Below are positions 10,904 to 19,997 of a DNA stretch of 64,000 nucleotides, piece after piece (positions within the stretch are counted from its first letter, which is position 1; each line of letters starts with the position of its first letter). The notes below the pieces were generated by a model. The model saw nothing but the letters and a program-made list of their open reading frames with translations. It ran no database searches and was not told where the DNA came from. Source of the stretch: Helianthus annuus. Taxonomy: Eukaryota > Streptophyta > Magnoliopsida > Asterales > Asteraceae. The position numbers and the translations under genes were made by a program. The stretch covers positions 13,275,893 to 13,339,892 of the forward strand of contig NC_035435.2 in assembly GCF_002127325.2 (NCBI RefSeq). The letters are read 5' to 3'.

Positions 10904-11735
10904 AAACTAGGTTATGTTTACGAGCTTGATCCAGTACGCTTCGATTTGCTTCATCCATTGCCCATTTTGCATAGTTGAAATTAAAACGCTTCCTTCGCTT
11001 TCCTTTATTCCAGTCTTCATCGTCAACTCCTGCAAATAAGGCAACAGATTCCATTTCGACTGCATTTTGTTTGCCAATTCCTGCATTCTTCGAACCTTCT
11101 TGATGACTACCGGAGGATGTTCCTTCTTCCAGAACTGTCTTCTTGTCCTGCATATTCTGTTGCACATGTTTGAAATTGTAGTAACATTCTAAGACATCAA
11201 GATATGCGGCATATGTGGCTCTCATGTAGTCCCCATCTTCATAATTGAATCCCATATCTTTGGCTATTGCAGGCCAAGTGTTCTCGGTTGTTACATTTTG
11301 ATAACCCCCGTCCATGGCTACGAGTAGATACAAACTCAGTAGATTAACTTTCCTCATATATGAATCCATTGGCGGAACCTGTCTAGTTCTTATTCCCATG
11401 TAATTGAACAAGAACCATTTAACCAATTCCTCAAATTTTGAATCAAGTATATGTTTATACTTGATGACAAAATCTCGATCGTCCAATAGATTCATGAAGG
11501 CTCTGCAATCTTCGAATTCTTTGAACTCCATAGCATTGACAATCATGACACTCCAATCTGTTTCTTGTGAAGACAGATTAAGTTCTTCGAAATAGGAATT
11601 CAAATACCGTTGCTTGAATTCTTCATCAAGAACATTCTCTTTGATAATCTTTTGTTTCTCCTGTAAGCCTAACTCTTCTTCTCGTGTCATCCCACTCCTT
11701 TCATTGAACAAGTTATTCACCGGACAAGAAAACAT
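10902..11735 (-). CDS. ARID/BRIGHT-domain protein encoded by an LTR element
   Basis: A frame of 277 residues. Residues about 100-187 match the ARID pattern: a helix FLFNYMG, the proline-containing PPMDSYMRKVNLLSLYLLV, the GGYQNV turn, W154, the DMGF segment, and the terminal helix YMRATYAAYLDVLE. ARID domains bind DNA, commonly AT-rich, in chromatin regulators. A basic KGKRRKR at residues 244-250 may be a nuclear localisation signal. The first ATG may not be the true start: sequence just upstream in this frame continues the protease-like domain after a -1 shift near AAAAAG at about 11768. The natural product is probably one polyprotein. It could also be a captured host gene segment; the family is known to me only as scattered ARID or CCHC gene annotations in Asteraceae. 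Confidence 0.85.
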   Translation of the reverse strand: MFSCPVNNLFNERSGMTREEELGLQEKQKIIKENVLDEEFKQRYLNSYFEELNLSSQETDWSVMIVNAMEFKEFEDCRAFMNLLDDRDFVIKYKHILDSKFEELVKWFLFNYMGIRTRQVPPMDSYMRKVNLLSLYLLVAMDGGYQNVTTENTWPAIAKDMGFNYEDGDYMRATYAAYLDVLECYYNFKHVQQNMQDKKTVLEEGTSSGSHQEGSKNAGIGKQNAVEMESVALFAGVDDEDWNKGKRRKRFNFNYAKWAMDEANRSVLDQARKHNLV

Positions 11736-12055
11736 TGGATAAATTCTACAAGTATCACCGGCTTTTTGACCGTAAATCCTTGCAACGTCAATTGATCTAA
11801 ACTCAATACATTTCGATCGAGTTCCGGTGAATAAAAGACGCTTTGAATTCTCATGTTTTCATTTCCGGTTTTTATTTCTATTGATCCAACCCCCCGTGTA
11901 AACAAAAAATTATGTTCACCGGTGCGTGTATCAACCCCGATTATATGTTTGATTCGTTTGAACACGTTTAAATTCCCGGCAATATGATGTTTAAATACAG
12001 AACTTACGTACCAAATGTCCTTCCATAATCCTCCTTCGGTACCGACAACAATCAT
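11717..12055 (-). CDS. Copia protease-like domain without catalytic motif
   Basis: A 112-residue frame whose layout follows Copia retropepsin-like regions: WYVSSVFKHHIAGN occupies the place of the usual W-x-x-D-S-G block, and SVFYSPELDRNVLSLDQL occupies the place of the block before the Gly-rich end. The catalytic D-S-G is replaced by S-S-V, so it should not be an active protease. Its start ATG overlaps the stop of the upstream frame as ATGA, and its end overlaps the ARID frame by 19 bp. Both overlaps are in the -1 direction. They may be simple indels or recoding sites. Confidence 0.72.
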   Translation of the reverse strand: MIVVGTEGGLWKDIWYVSSVFKHHIAGNLNVFKRIKHIIGVDTRTGEHNFLFTRGVGSIEIKTGNENMRIQSVFYSPELDRNVLSLDQLTLQGFTVKKPVILVEFIQCFLVR

Positions 12056-12294
12056 ATTTCCTGATGATTATTGACATCTTCATCTTCATCTTGTCTCCGT
12101 ATTCCTTCATTTACTGCTTGTCGTATCAATTGTGTCGCTTCATCGGTTTCTTTTCTTTTACACGCGTGCCCCGGCTGTCGACAATAGTAACATGTCTTTT
12201 CTCTTAGATTTCGTTTGATTTTCTCTCTTGCCTCATCCGTGCAGTGTTGACAGGGAAGTAACGTAGAACTTGGTTTAATTTCAGTTTTGTTCAT
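12052..12294 (-). CDS. Short CCHC-like N-terminal frame of the ARID element
   Basis: I chose the ATG at 12294 because it follows the primer site by 13 bp; a longer frame would start inside the LTR. The product (80 residues) begins MNKTEIKPSS, has a first cysteine pair in LPCQHC, and then CYYCRQPGHAC, which resembles a zinc knuckle with altered spacing of the last cysteine. An acidic tail rich in D and E follows. It probably represents the N-terminus of one polyprotein with the two following frames. Confidence 0.65.
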   Translation of the reverse strand: MNKTEIKPSSTLLPCQHCTDEAREKIKRNLREKTCYYCRQPGHACKRKETDEATQLIRQAVNEGIRRQDEDEDVNNHQEI

Positions 12295-12307
12295 CTTTCC
12301 CAACACG

Positions 12308-12319
12308 GCTCTGATACCA
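12308..12319 (-). other. Primer binding site (tRNA-iMet) of the ARID element
   Basis: On the minus strand TGGTATCAGAGC lies 3 bp from the LTR end. Confidence 0.92.
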
Positions 12320-12322
12320 CTA

Positions 12323-12707
12323 TGTTGGGGGAGAGAACTCGTGTTTTCAGCGGAAGTTGTTGACATGAATACATTCATGTTCATGATTGATTGGAACAAA
12401 TGAATGTCTAGGAATGAAAAGTGTGAATGCAGAAAAAATCAAAACAGAACAAATGGACAATTCAAGTATAACTGAAATGTCTTGGTACCGGACATTGATT
12501 CCGGTGACATCAATTTATACTAAACGTTTTGGCGGTTCGGGAATTTGGCGGGTAACTGTCCCTTACAGTTATTTGAAAAGCTTTCCCGCTTATCCCTTGA
12601 TTATTACATAAACATATCATTAACTAACCTTATAAGTGTTTCTTAATATATAAGTATATCCGAATAACATATAAAACATGAACATAACTAGTTTAATAAA
12701 TCTAACA
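12323..12707 (-). repeat. 5' LTR of the ARID element
   Basis: This is the direct-repeat partner of 10508-10892, bounded on the right by the CAAGC target duplication. Confidence 0.92.
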
Positions 12708-12723
12708 CAAGCAACAAGAAACC

Positions 12724-12922
12724 TAAGATTGACAATAAAACGAACCCAGAGAATTCTTCCTAGATAAGGTGCAACAATGCCGACAAACCCATCAACTGAA
12801 CCACTATTTAAAAAATATGTTTTGGTCACATTCTTCCCAAAAAGCCACTGCGACATCTGCTTCATTTTCTGGGTCATAAACGTTTTCCATTTGAATGGAA
12901 CAAGAGATATAGCACAAGCAAC
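12724..12922 (-). pseudogene. Exon-like host segment of unknown gene
   Basis: On the minus strand a TTATTCACAG acceptor precedes an open stretch beginning VACAISLVPFKWKTF and ending near FIVNLR, before a possible AG/GTTTCT donor. Another frame through the same bases reads DPENEADVAVAFWEECDQ before a stop, so the coding frame is uncertain. I do not recognise either product. The ARID element inserted about 20 bp beyond this exon. Confidence 0.35.
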
Positions 12923-12937
12923 CTGTGAATAATTCAC

Positions 12938-13564
12938 ACTGTATAAAACACAGCTTATGTTATGCCCAATTCAAGTAACACATCTAATATTATTATGTGT
13001 ACAGTAACTCTACAAGGTCTATAGTTGAACCTATACCTAGAAGCAATATCTAACTAAAAAACTTCTGCAACCCTCATGAAGTGAGAGATAAAAAGATAGC
13101 AGTAAACAAACAGATTTGCAAAGAATGAATGCTATAAGTATACGAAACTGTTATGATGAGATGCCTCAGAATGGTGTTAGAACAAGAACTTGTAAATAAA
13201 GGGACAAATTATCATTCCTGACATCTTTTTCTCAATACATGAATGTTTTCTCTTGTAGAGAACACAAGCCATCTCATGTTGAGAACAACTTCTCTTTCAC
13301 TAACAGAAAGAACTCGCAGAAGTAGCGATTGCCTTGGGTTTTTATGATAACCGTAGCTTTTTCCAAAAGCAAATGATGATCAAAATCATGCTACAGATAT
13401 ATCACAAGAACACCAAGTTTAAAAAGCCTATAAAACTGAAAATCACCATTAACATAACATAATTCAACCATATAAACTTCAAAAACAACATAAAAACCTA
13501 ACCTTGATTAAAACTGGAAACATGGTAGCAAACGAAAACAAAATCCTAATCTTGAAATTCTAAT
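12938..13564. other. Noncoding host DNA, probably intronic
   Basis: AT-rich sequence without a supported frame, lying between the exon-like segment at 12.7-12.9 kb and the duplicated gene fragment. Confidence 0.4.
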
Positions 13565-13755
13565 AAAAAATCCAGTATCTCACTAATCCTTCTATAAGAT
13601 CTCGTTTCATGAAATTCTCTTATAAACTTAGAATTATTCTTAATCAATAAACCAAAAGCACTAAACAAACACACTTAATTTCACTAACATTTCATGTAAA
13701 CACTCAACAAACACAACAATAGAACACAATTAACTAATTAAGTATCAAAGTATAC

Positions 13756-13952
13756 CTCAGAGCTACTAATCTGATGCTCAGCAACCGAAATAGACTGCCT
13801 TTTCCTTGATCACCATCCGAAACAACCCTAGCTGCACTACCAGCATCTTCACCGTCATTCCTCTATGACACAGACCTCCCACGCCTCTGAGAACACAAAT
13901 TCACACTATCACCACCACAAGAAACAACAACCGAATTACCACCATTCAAAAA
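13756..13952 (-). pseudogene. Duplicated host gene fragment, copy 1 (broken)
   Basis: On the minus strand the frame contains SCGGDSVNLCSQRRGRSVS and, after an in-frame TAG, RNDGEDAGSAARVV, ending at a GAG/GTATAC donor. The copy at 42865-43046 has a lysine codon instead of the stop. The 5' side is cut off by the Copia LTR that starts at 13953. Similarity to copy 2 continues leftward into the intron to about 13455, with a roughly 180-bp length difference. I estimate about 5 percent divergence by eye. The protein family is unknown to me. Confidence 0.6.
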
Positions 13953-14470
13953 TGTTAATGCACTTTGGGTGATAAGTGCATGCCTTCCAATTGTTAGGGT
14001 CTTTATTGTACATGTCTTCAAACTTAGTCCAAGGTTTATCCTTGGACAATTTGTCCAAGTTTTTGTCTAGACTTTTGTCAGGGGTTTGTGCTTAGGCAAA
14101 TGTCAGGGTTTTTGTGTAGATTGTTTTGTCTGGGCTTCTAGTATGTCATGGAGTCTGTGGTTTGTCTTTTATGGGCTTTGGTCCCTTGTCTCCGGACAAT
14201 GTGTTGTCCGGAGTTTGTCTTGTATATATACCTTTATGTGGAATAGACAAGACGGCGATTCTTTGTGAAATTCTGTGCACCTTTCTAACCCTAATTATTG
14301 TGTGTGTGTTTTGTCTAGCGGCTACTGTGTGTGTGACGTTATTCATCTTCCTCATCAAGAATACTCTGTGTATTCTTGATTTTTCTCACAGATCTTTGAA
14401 TTCTAGTGTTTCATCTATAGTGGTTGATCATCAGGTGGATTCGTGAGATCTTGGATTAGGAGGCCTTACA
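13953..14470 (+). repeat. Copia 5' LTR (518 bp)
   Basis: It starts TGTTAATGCAC and ends CCTTACA just before the primer site. U3 carries repeated TTTGTCC/GTCCAAG words, including CCAAGG followed by CCTTGG. A TATA box lies at 14223-14230. Confidence 0.85.
14223..14230 (+). promoter_or_regulatory. TATA box of plus-strand Copia LTR
   Basis: TATATATA precedes CCTTTATG, about 270 bp into the LTR and downstream of the GTCC-word cluster. Confidence 0.6.
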
Positions 14471-14472
14471 AG

Positions 14473-14483
14473 TGGTATCAGAG
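14473..14483 (+). other. Primer binding site (tRNA-iMet)
   Basis: TGGTATCAGAG lies 2 bp after the LTR end. Confidence 0.9.
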
Positions 14484-14936
14484 AAGTGTGCTCATACTAC
14501 TGTAGGTGTTTCTTAGTTTGATGGTTTTTGTGAGAAAAGTTCAAACTTTGATAGGGTTTAGTGAGTGTTTATTGAGTTTTTGTGTTTTATTCTTGATTCC
14601 TTAGTCATTTCTAGTGATTTGGTGATGGATTTTGAGAAGTTTAGTGATTTTAGTGTTGATATTCATCTGGGTCTTTTACAGAGTTTTCATAGCATTCGTA
14701 CTGTGTGTTTTGGAGATTTATGAAAGATTCCTTGTTTGATCTTCAAAAATCTTGTCCGTGTTTTAATTCTGTGTTTGTGTTTCCGGGGTATTGGTGAACT
14801 AGTGTGAAGTCACACTAGGGAGATAGTCCGGAAGCTAGTTCTAGCTTGTCCGAGTTTCAAACTTGGTCCATATTTTCCTTTTTTGGTATAATTAGTCCAA
14901 GTTTTACCTCTATAGCTTTAGTCCGAGTTTCTTATA

Positions 14937-15126
14937 AAGGTTTCCAAGGTTTGAGTCCAAGGTTTGAGTCCAAGGTTTAAGTTCCAAGGTTTAAGTTCCA
15001 AGGTTTGAGTCCAAGGTTTAAGTTCCAACGTTTAAGTTCCAAGGTTTAAGTTCAAGGTTTAAGTTCCAATGTTTAAGTTTCAAAGTTTAAGGCCAAGGTT
15101 TAAGTTCCAAGGTTTAAGTCCAAGTT
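14937..15126 (+). repeat. 14-bp tandem repeat in Copia leader
   Basis: About 13 copies of CCAAGGTTTAAGTT with small changes (GAGTCC against AAGTTCC). The core AGTCCAAGGTTT also occurs in the U3 region of this element's LTR near 14018. Confidence 0.85.
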
Positions 15127-15217
15127 TTACCTATACTTTATTTAGTCCGAGTTTTATATCCTCAGTACACTTGTCCGAGTTTAGTACTTGTTTTTTAATA
15201 GGTCCCAGTTTAAAGTT

Positions 15218-15433
15218 TGTTGGTGCACTTGTGTCTGTACTTTGTCTGTATTCGGTCTTATGTAACGATGTCCTGATTTGTGTTGTAAGTTGACCAAGTC
15301 AACCATCCTCCGGTTTGACTTGGACAACAGATTGTATGTTGAGAGATGTTCTGATCGAAGGATGATGTAGAGATCGAAGGATAATTTGGATCCTTCGATC
15401 TCATCGAAAGATATGCTTCGAACGATAGACCTC
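15218..15433 (+). repeat. Inverted partial copy of the Copia LTR
   Basis: These 216 bp are the exact-length inverted complement of 15852-16067 and look identical in every stretch I compared. Together they form a 216-bp-arm palindrome around a 418-bp spacer. Confidence 0.88.
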
Positions 15434-15434
15434 T

Positions 15435-16067
15435 TGTAGGTCCCTGTTTCGCGGAGGATTACGAACCTAAACCTTGTTATACAAACCTACTAGCGAGTGC
15501 GGAATCCAAGCTAGCAAGCAAACCGAGTTAGTAGCAAGTAGAGAAACAAACACACAAGTTCACCGATTAACACAACTTGTATTAATGCAATGAGGGTTCG
15601 GTTACAAGCTCAATGTTTACAGAAGTGTTCTATAAACTCTCTAAGATGTGTGTGTGAGTTTGGACAGAATGCTCTCAAAGAATACTCTCTCTTTCTGTCT
15701 GTGTGTCTGTCTACCGAAACTCAACACATGCATGGGTATATATACCCAGCTCAGCAGGTCTGGTCGAAGGATCCGAAAGATGGGCCGAAGGATCATCTTT
15801 CGGATACAATGCTTTCGAAGGATAAGCAGGGACCTCGAAGGATAGTCTTTCGAGGTCTATCGTTCGAAGCATATCTTTCGATGAGATCGAAGGATCCAAA
15901 TTATCCTTCGATCTCTACATCATCCTTCGATCAGAACATCTCTCAACATACAATCTGTTGTCCAAGTCAAACCGGAGGATGGTTGACTTGGTCAACTTAC
16001 AACACAAATCAGGACATCGTTACATAAGACCGAATACAGACAAAGTACAGACACAAGTGCACCAACA
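15435..16067 (-). repeat. Copia 3' LTR (633 bp)
   Basis: It starts TGTAGGTCCC and ends CCAACA on the plus strand, matching the LTR at 1641-2277. The polypurine tract on its right shows it is the 3' LTR of a minus-strand element. It contains the TATATATA box at 15737-15744 and a cluster of TCGAARGAT motifs at about 15764-15935. Confidence 0.9.
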
Positions 16068-16078
16068 AACTCCCCCTT
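16068..16078 (-). other. Polypurine tract
   Basis: On the minus strand AAGGGGGAGTT directly precedes the LTR. Similar tracts occur again near 16292 and 16310. Confidence 0.85.
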
Positions 16079-17972
16079 GGCTGTAGCTTTGTCTTTGATC
16101 TCTAAGCTTTGTCTTGTTCTTCTAAAAGTGTAGACTCGTCTTGAACTTCGACGGTCTTTGGTCTTCAGGTTTTCAAAACTCTGATGTCCTATCATGTCTT
16201 CAATGTCGGAGGATCTTCAAAGTCTTCACGTCTTGAAAGTAGAAAGTGTATCAACAAACTACCCGTATCATGTAGGAAGTGTGTTGACAAACTCCCCCTT
16301 AACATAAGCTCCCCCTTGAGTTATGCTCGTGAAAAGACTTTATCTTTATGAAGTGAGATCCTTGTGGTGTTGATGATGGCCAGCGGCAACTCGATCATCT
16401 TCATCTTTTGAGCGCCTTCTCGTCGTGTCTTCATTCCAAGGCTTGTCATCGACCATGTTCTCCTAGCCTTTAGAATCTGCACATGCAAGAAATCTAAACG
16501 CGTAATGAGAACAACTGCTTGGAATAGTATAAACAAATGACACACGAGTGACCATGTCAAAATCAAACACCGTCCGACAGTTTGAAAGTTTAATAAAATT
16601 TGTCAATTTTAGTTTTTAACTTTCAAAACATGCAAATTTCGACCGTTTATGAAGATTTAGTCAGTTTGGTTTTCAGTCAGGTTTCAGGTAACGAAGACTT
16701 GAGCTCCAACATCGTACGATCGAAAATAAAGCAGAAATAAAATCTTTTTGGCTTTTATAAAGTTTATATTAAAACAAGCCTAAAATCTTTTTGGTATTTT
16801 TGAAATTAAAAGACAACAATTTAAAATCCTTTGAGTGTTATCAAACGACATCACCGCTAATGTCGTGCTGATATGCACCAAACGACGAAACTGTTTAAAA
16901 GAAATAATAAAAGTTAAGCAGTAAATAAATATATACAAACATTCTTTTTGCGAGTTTCGAGGGTAAGAGAATCATATCAGTGTACGGTCATGCCAAAACA
17001 CTCTTGTTGTTTAGTTAGTTAACATTAAGATAAGCATCCTATAACAATTATCGGTATTGTTGTCCACTTAAGCTCAACTTATCAGATGTAATCATGTTTA
17101 GAGGATACGTTAAGGTATGATTTATACTTACCGACCGGTGTTCATCCACATCACGACACATTCCCGTATCAAGGTATGCACGAGTGTTCATCTTACCGGT
17201 GAGTATACCGATTATCATCTGTTTGACCGTATAAAATTGTGAGATACTCACTTATTTTGTTTTGAAAACAAGTCCTATGTGATATAATCACTTATTGATG
17301 AGGAACTTGATTTTCGTATGCATGAGGGCACAGGTGCAAGTCCGTGAACAGGTCAGTACTTCCGTACAGCAGAGAGACGAACTTGACACCCGGATAAATG
17401 TGATATTTTATCACTTATTTGATATGGACATGTGATTGTTTATCACTTATTGAGGTCGAATGCAGTATGCAATATGTACACGTATGTATAGTATCATGGA
17501 AGATCTAGACTTGCGTCCCCGTTATTTTTCGGTAAAAGATACAACCATGATACCCAGATGATAAGCAGCATAAAGACCGAATATCTCAGAACCTCGGCAA
17601 TCTATCAAACGAAATTTCGGTACTAAGACCATATGCCAATGAATGGTTCCCACCTGATCTTCAGTCGATTAAGATTTATATCACCCTGCACACTTTAAAA
17701 TGATTGTGAGCCTACCGATACATCTTATATAGAGCTGCTTATCGTTTTGCATTTTAAGGTTTAAAGAGGTTTGGATAGACCACTGATGTACTATCATTTT
17801 CTCTTTTGCTCGCCAGGAAACTCATTTTTGTTTTTCTATTGTTTTTGTGTTTTTGAATTTTTCGATGTTTTTGGATTTTCCGATTTTTGGATTTACTCCC
17901 CCTAAAATCAACAAACTAAGATAAATTTAAAAACACAAAGGTATTTACAAAAATGATTTTCCGATGTTGGTT
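16079..17972 (-). other. Long 3' untranslated region of Copia element
   Basis: About 1.9 kb between the RNase H stop codon and the polypurine tract, with no convincing frame. A long noncoding segment here is usual in some plant Copia lineages. Confidence 0.6.
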
Positions 17973-18446
17973 TTACTCTTGCTTGACCTTAATGCCGTTT
18001 ACCAATAATAAAAAGTCAAATCTTGATTTGTCAAAAGCTTTGGTAAATAAGTCGGCACGTTGGTCATCGGTGTGGACCTTAACAACATCGATTAGCCTTT
18101 TCTCAAAGCAATCACGTATGAAGTGATATTTGATTTCGATGTGTTTGGTCTTTGAATGCTGCACAGGATTTCTAGTGATATCTAAAGCAGCAGAATTATC
18201 AACGTAAATAGGAGTAGTTAGGAATTCAAAACCGTAGTCCCGCATTTGTTGTTGGATCCAAAGAACTTGGGAGCAACAACTTGAGGCAGCAATGTATTCA
18301 GCTTCGCATGTTGATGTAGCTACACACGTCTGCTTCTTGCACTGCCATGTGACTAGGCGATTTCCTAAAAACTGACATCCAGCCGTTGTGGACTTGCCGT
18401 CGATTTTACATCCGCCAAAATCAGAATCACTGAAGGCTACCAATTC
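17973..18446 (-). pseudogene. pol: Copia RNase H domain (pol C-terminus), truncated
   Basis: The frame carries the RNase H catalytic set in order: SDSDFGG (first Asp), STCEAEY (Glu), YVDNSAA (Asp) and KHIEIKYHFIRD near the C-terminus. It ends QADLFTKA-like (here RADLFTKAFD) about 20 residues before the stop. RNase H degrades the RNA of the RNA/DNA hybrid during reverse transcription. The upstream pol is missing: the frame loses Copia similarity just above 18446-18463. Confidence 0.85.
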
Positions 18447-18665
18447 AAAGTTATTATCCCAGTGTAGTGTCCGAGTTTTTTTTGTTTGTGTTCCATTTCA
18501 GGTGGTGATCCGGGTTCAACACTCTGATAATTTCTCAGACATTGCACTCCGTGCTTTCTCTCCGGGTTTTGGACTTAGAAAACTCTCCCAGTGACTGTTT
18601 TTGCTTGGAAACATACCGTTAACTTTTCGTTTTAAACTCACTGTTTCTTTCACAACTATTTCGAA
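18447..18665 (+). other. Leader of the plus-strand Copia, distal part
   Basis: Noncoding, T-rich sequence with GTCCGAGTTTTT, matching words of the leader left of the insertion at 15218. It leads into gag at 18666. Confidence 0.55.
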
Positions 18666-19546
18666 ATGGCAAGCAACAATCTGACTGCAATGGTGCAATA
18701 CCTCAAGCACAATGCTGAGGTAGGAAGTAACGACAAACCTCCTTTGTTGATAAACGAGCTTGATTTTCCTGAGTGGAATGAGTGTTTCGAGAGGTATGTA
18801 AGAGCGAAAGATATCAAGATCTGGTTGTGCATCGTCAAAGGATGTGGAGCTACTCCAGTAAGAACGTTAACGATTGATACTTATTTGGCACTCACCGACG
18901 ACCAACGAAAGTTTTATGATTGTGAAGAGAAAGCTATATTAATGATTACGATGACTATGACGCAATCTATACTTCATACTTTCCATAAGAGAAGTCACTC
19001 GAAGGAGTTGTGGGATAGCATGATCGAGCGCTATGAGGGAAATGCAATGTACAAGAAACGGCGTCTCGAACGATTGAAGACTCAATTCGTTGTGTTTAAA
19101 GCTTTAAGGAATGAATCATTTGAAGACACGGTGAACCGATTTTATCATCTGTTGAGTGAACTTGATCGAAGTCAAGAGGGTATCTACACTGAATTTGAGA
19201 AAGTTGAGAAGTTTCTAATTGCCTTCCCAGAGAATGGAATATGTACACCGCATTGATTAGAGAAGCTGTTCTCTATGAGGAGCTCTCATTGGAAGAAGCT
19301 GTACAAAAACTAAAGGGTTATGCTTGGAATATGGAAGATCAAGCATCAGATTTCGAGAAGATCTAAGATCCTCAGTTATATAAAGCTTCAAAACCGACGG
19401 ATAAGGGTAGTAATGGAGTAACCGGTGTTGCCCTATATTAAGAGAATGAAGTTCCTGCAAGTGAACACGCCTTTATAAGCAACAATGTTAGTTCAAGTGG
19501 AACAACAAATTCCAATCAAGGAATGTACTCTACTAGTGGAGCTCAG
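18666..19546 (+). pseudogene. gag: Copia gag, frameshifted and 3'-truncated
   Basis: The frame 18666-19256 (196 residues, starting MASNNLTAMVQYL) has the gag core: LDFPEWNECFERYV, then LTDDQRKFYDCEEKAIL, ELWDSMIERYEG, RLERLKTQF and NRFYHLLSEL. A frameshift near 19225 brings an early stop. Homologous sequence continues in another frame (YTALIREAVLYEELSLEEA), with further stops, to 19546, where the next element interrupts it. The zinc knuckle and all pol domains are lost. Confidence 0.85.
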
Positions 19547-19997
19547 TGTAGGACCGTGTTTCGGGACCGAAACCGTGATTAGTGTGAGACTAGTTCAAGA
19601 CGGGGATAAACAAAACTTCTTTGTATTAATCGGTAGTAAAACATTACAAATCAGCCCGATTACAAGATAACCGAACTAATACCAAAGGAGTATACATCCG
19701 GGGAGAGACCAAGTGGTGATCTCTCCCCCACACAATAAAGCAAACTAAGAACTCTCACAAATGAGTTCCCTGTCTCTCAACTCTCTCTAGTGAAAATGAA
19801 AGACAAGGGTGGTATTTATACCCACACCCATTTCACTTGCACATACACACGGTCAAACACATAACCCTCTCATTTGACCACTTCAAAGGAGCGGGTCAAT
19901 ACACATTCGTTTGACCGTTTCACTAACTGTTACATATTCAACGTAAAATAAAAACTAATCTATTCGACAAGCATCGGACACAAAATCTGCATCAACA
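19547..19997 (-). repeat. LTR A of the Copia array (451 bp)
   Basis: It starts TGTAGGACCG and ends GCATCAACA on the plus strand, and is followed by a polypurine tract (minus AAGGGGGAATT). A TATAAATA box lies at 19813-19820 on the minus strand. Confidence 0.9.

Larger units (their letters stand above)
10508..12707 (-). mobile_element. Complete compact LTR element carrying an ARID domain
   Basis: Two 385-bp LTRs (10508-10892 and 12323-12707) are nearly identical and flanked by a perfect 5-bp target duplication, CAAGC (10503-10507 and 12708-12712). A tRNA-iMet primer site and a polypurine tract show that the element reads on the minus strand and belongs with Copia by primer. The 1.43-kb interior codes for a CCHC-like segment, a protease-like segment and an ARID domain in three overlapping frames. 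Reverse transcriptase, RNase H and integrase are absent, so it must be moved in trans by an autonomous relative (inference). It inserted just beside an exon-like host segment at 12.7-12.9 kb. Confidence 0.92.
15218..18446 (-). mobile_element. Copia derivative with inverted LTR end
   Basis: From left to right: 216 bp of LTR in plus orientation (15218-15433), a full minus-strand LTR (15435-16067), a polypurine tract and a 3' internal region with RNase H. The right end is inside pol, not an LTR. AAAGTT is found just outside the left end (15212-15217) and at the right junction (18447-18452), a candidate target duplication. The family is the same as at 1-2277. The structure is aberrant and may come from self-integration or template switching (inference). 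Confidence 0.7.
13953..19546 (+). mobile_element. Plus-strand Copia element, 5' half, interrupted
   Basis: The element consists of LTR 13953-14470, primer site 14473, leader 14485-15217 and 18447-18665, and gag 18666-19546. It is interrupted at 15218-18446 by an inverted-repeat Copia derivative and ends where a non-coding Copia array begins at 19547. The two leader parts share the GTCCGAGTTTT word, which supports joining them. Pol and the 3' LTR are missing. Confidence 0.75.

Noticed and set aside
15590..16027. Open frame of 145 codons on the plus strand in a Copia LTR
   Set aside because: It lies entirely in the LTR, reads through the TATA box and the motif cluster, and its repeated SKD/RRI-type residues come from the TCGAARGAT motif. 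It runs against the element's sense strand.
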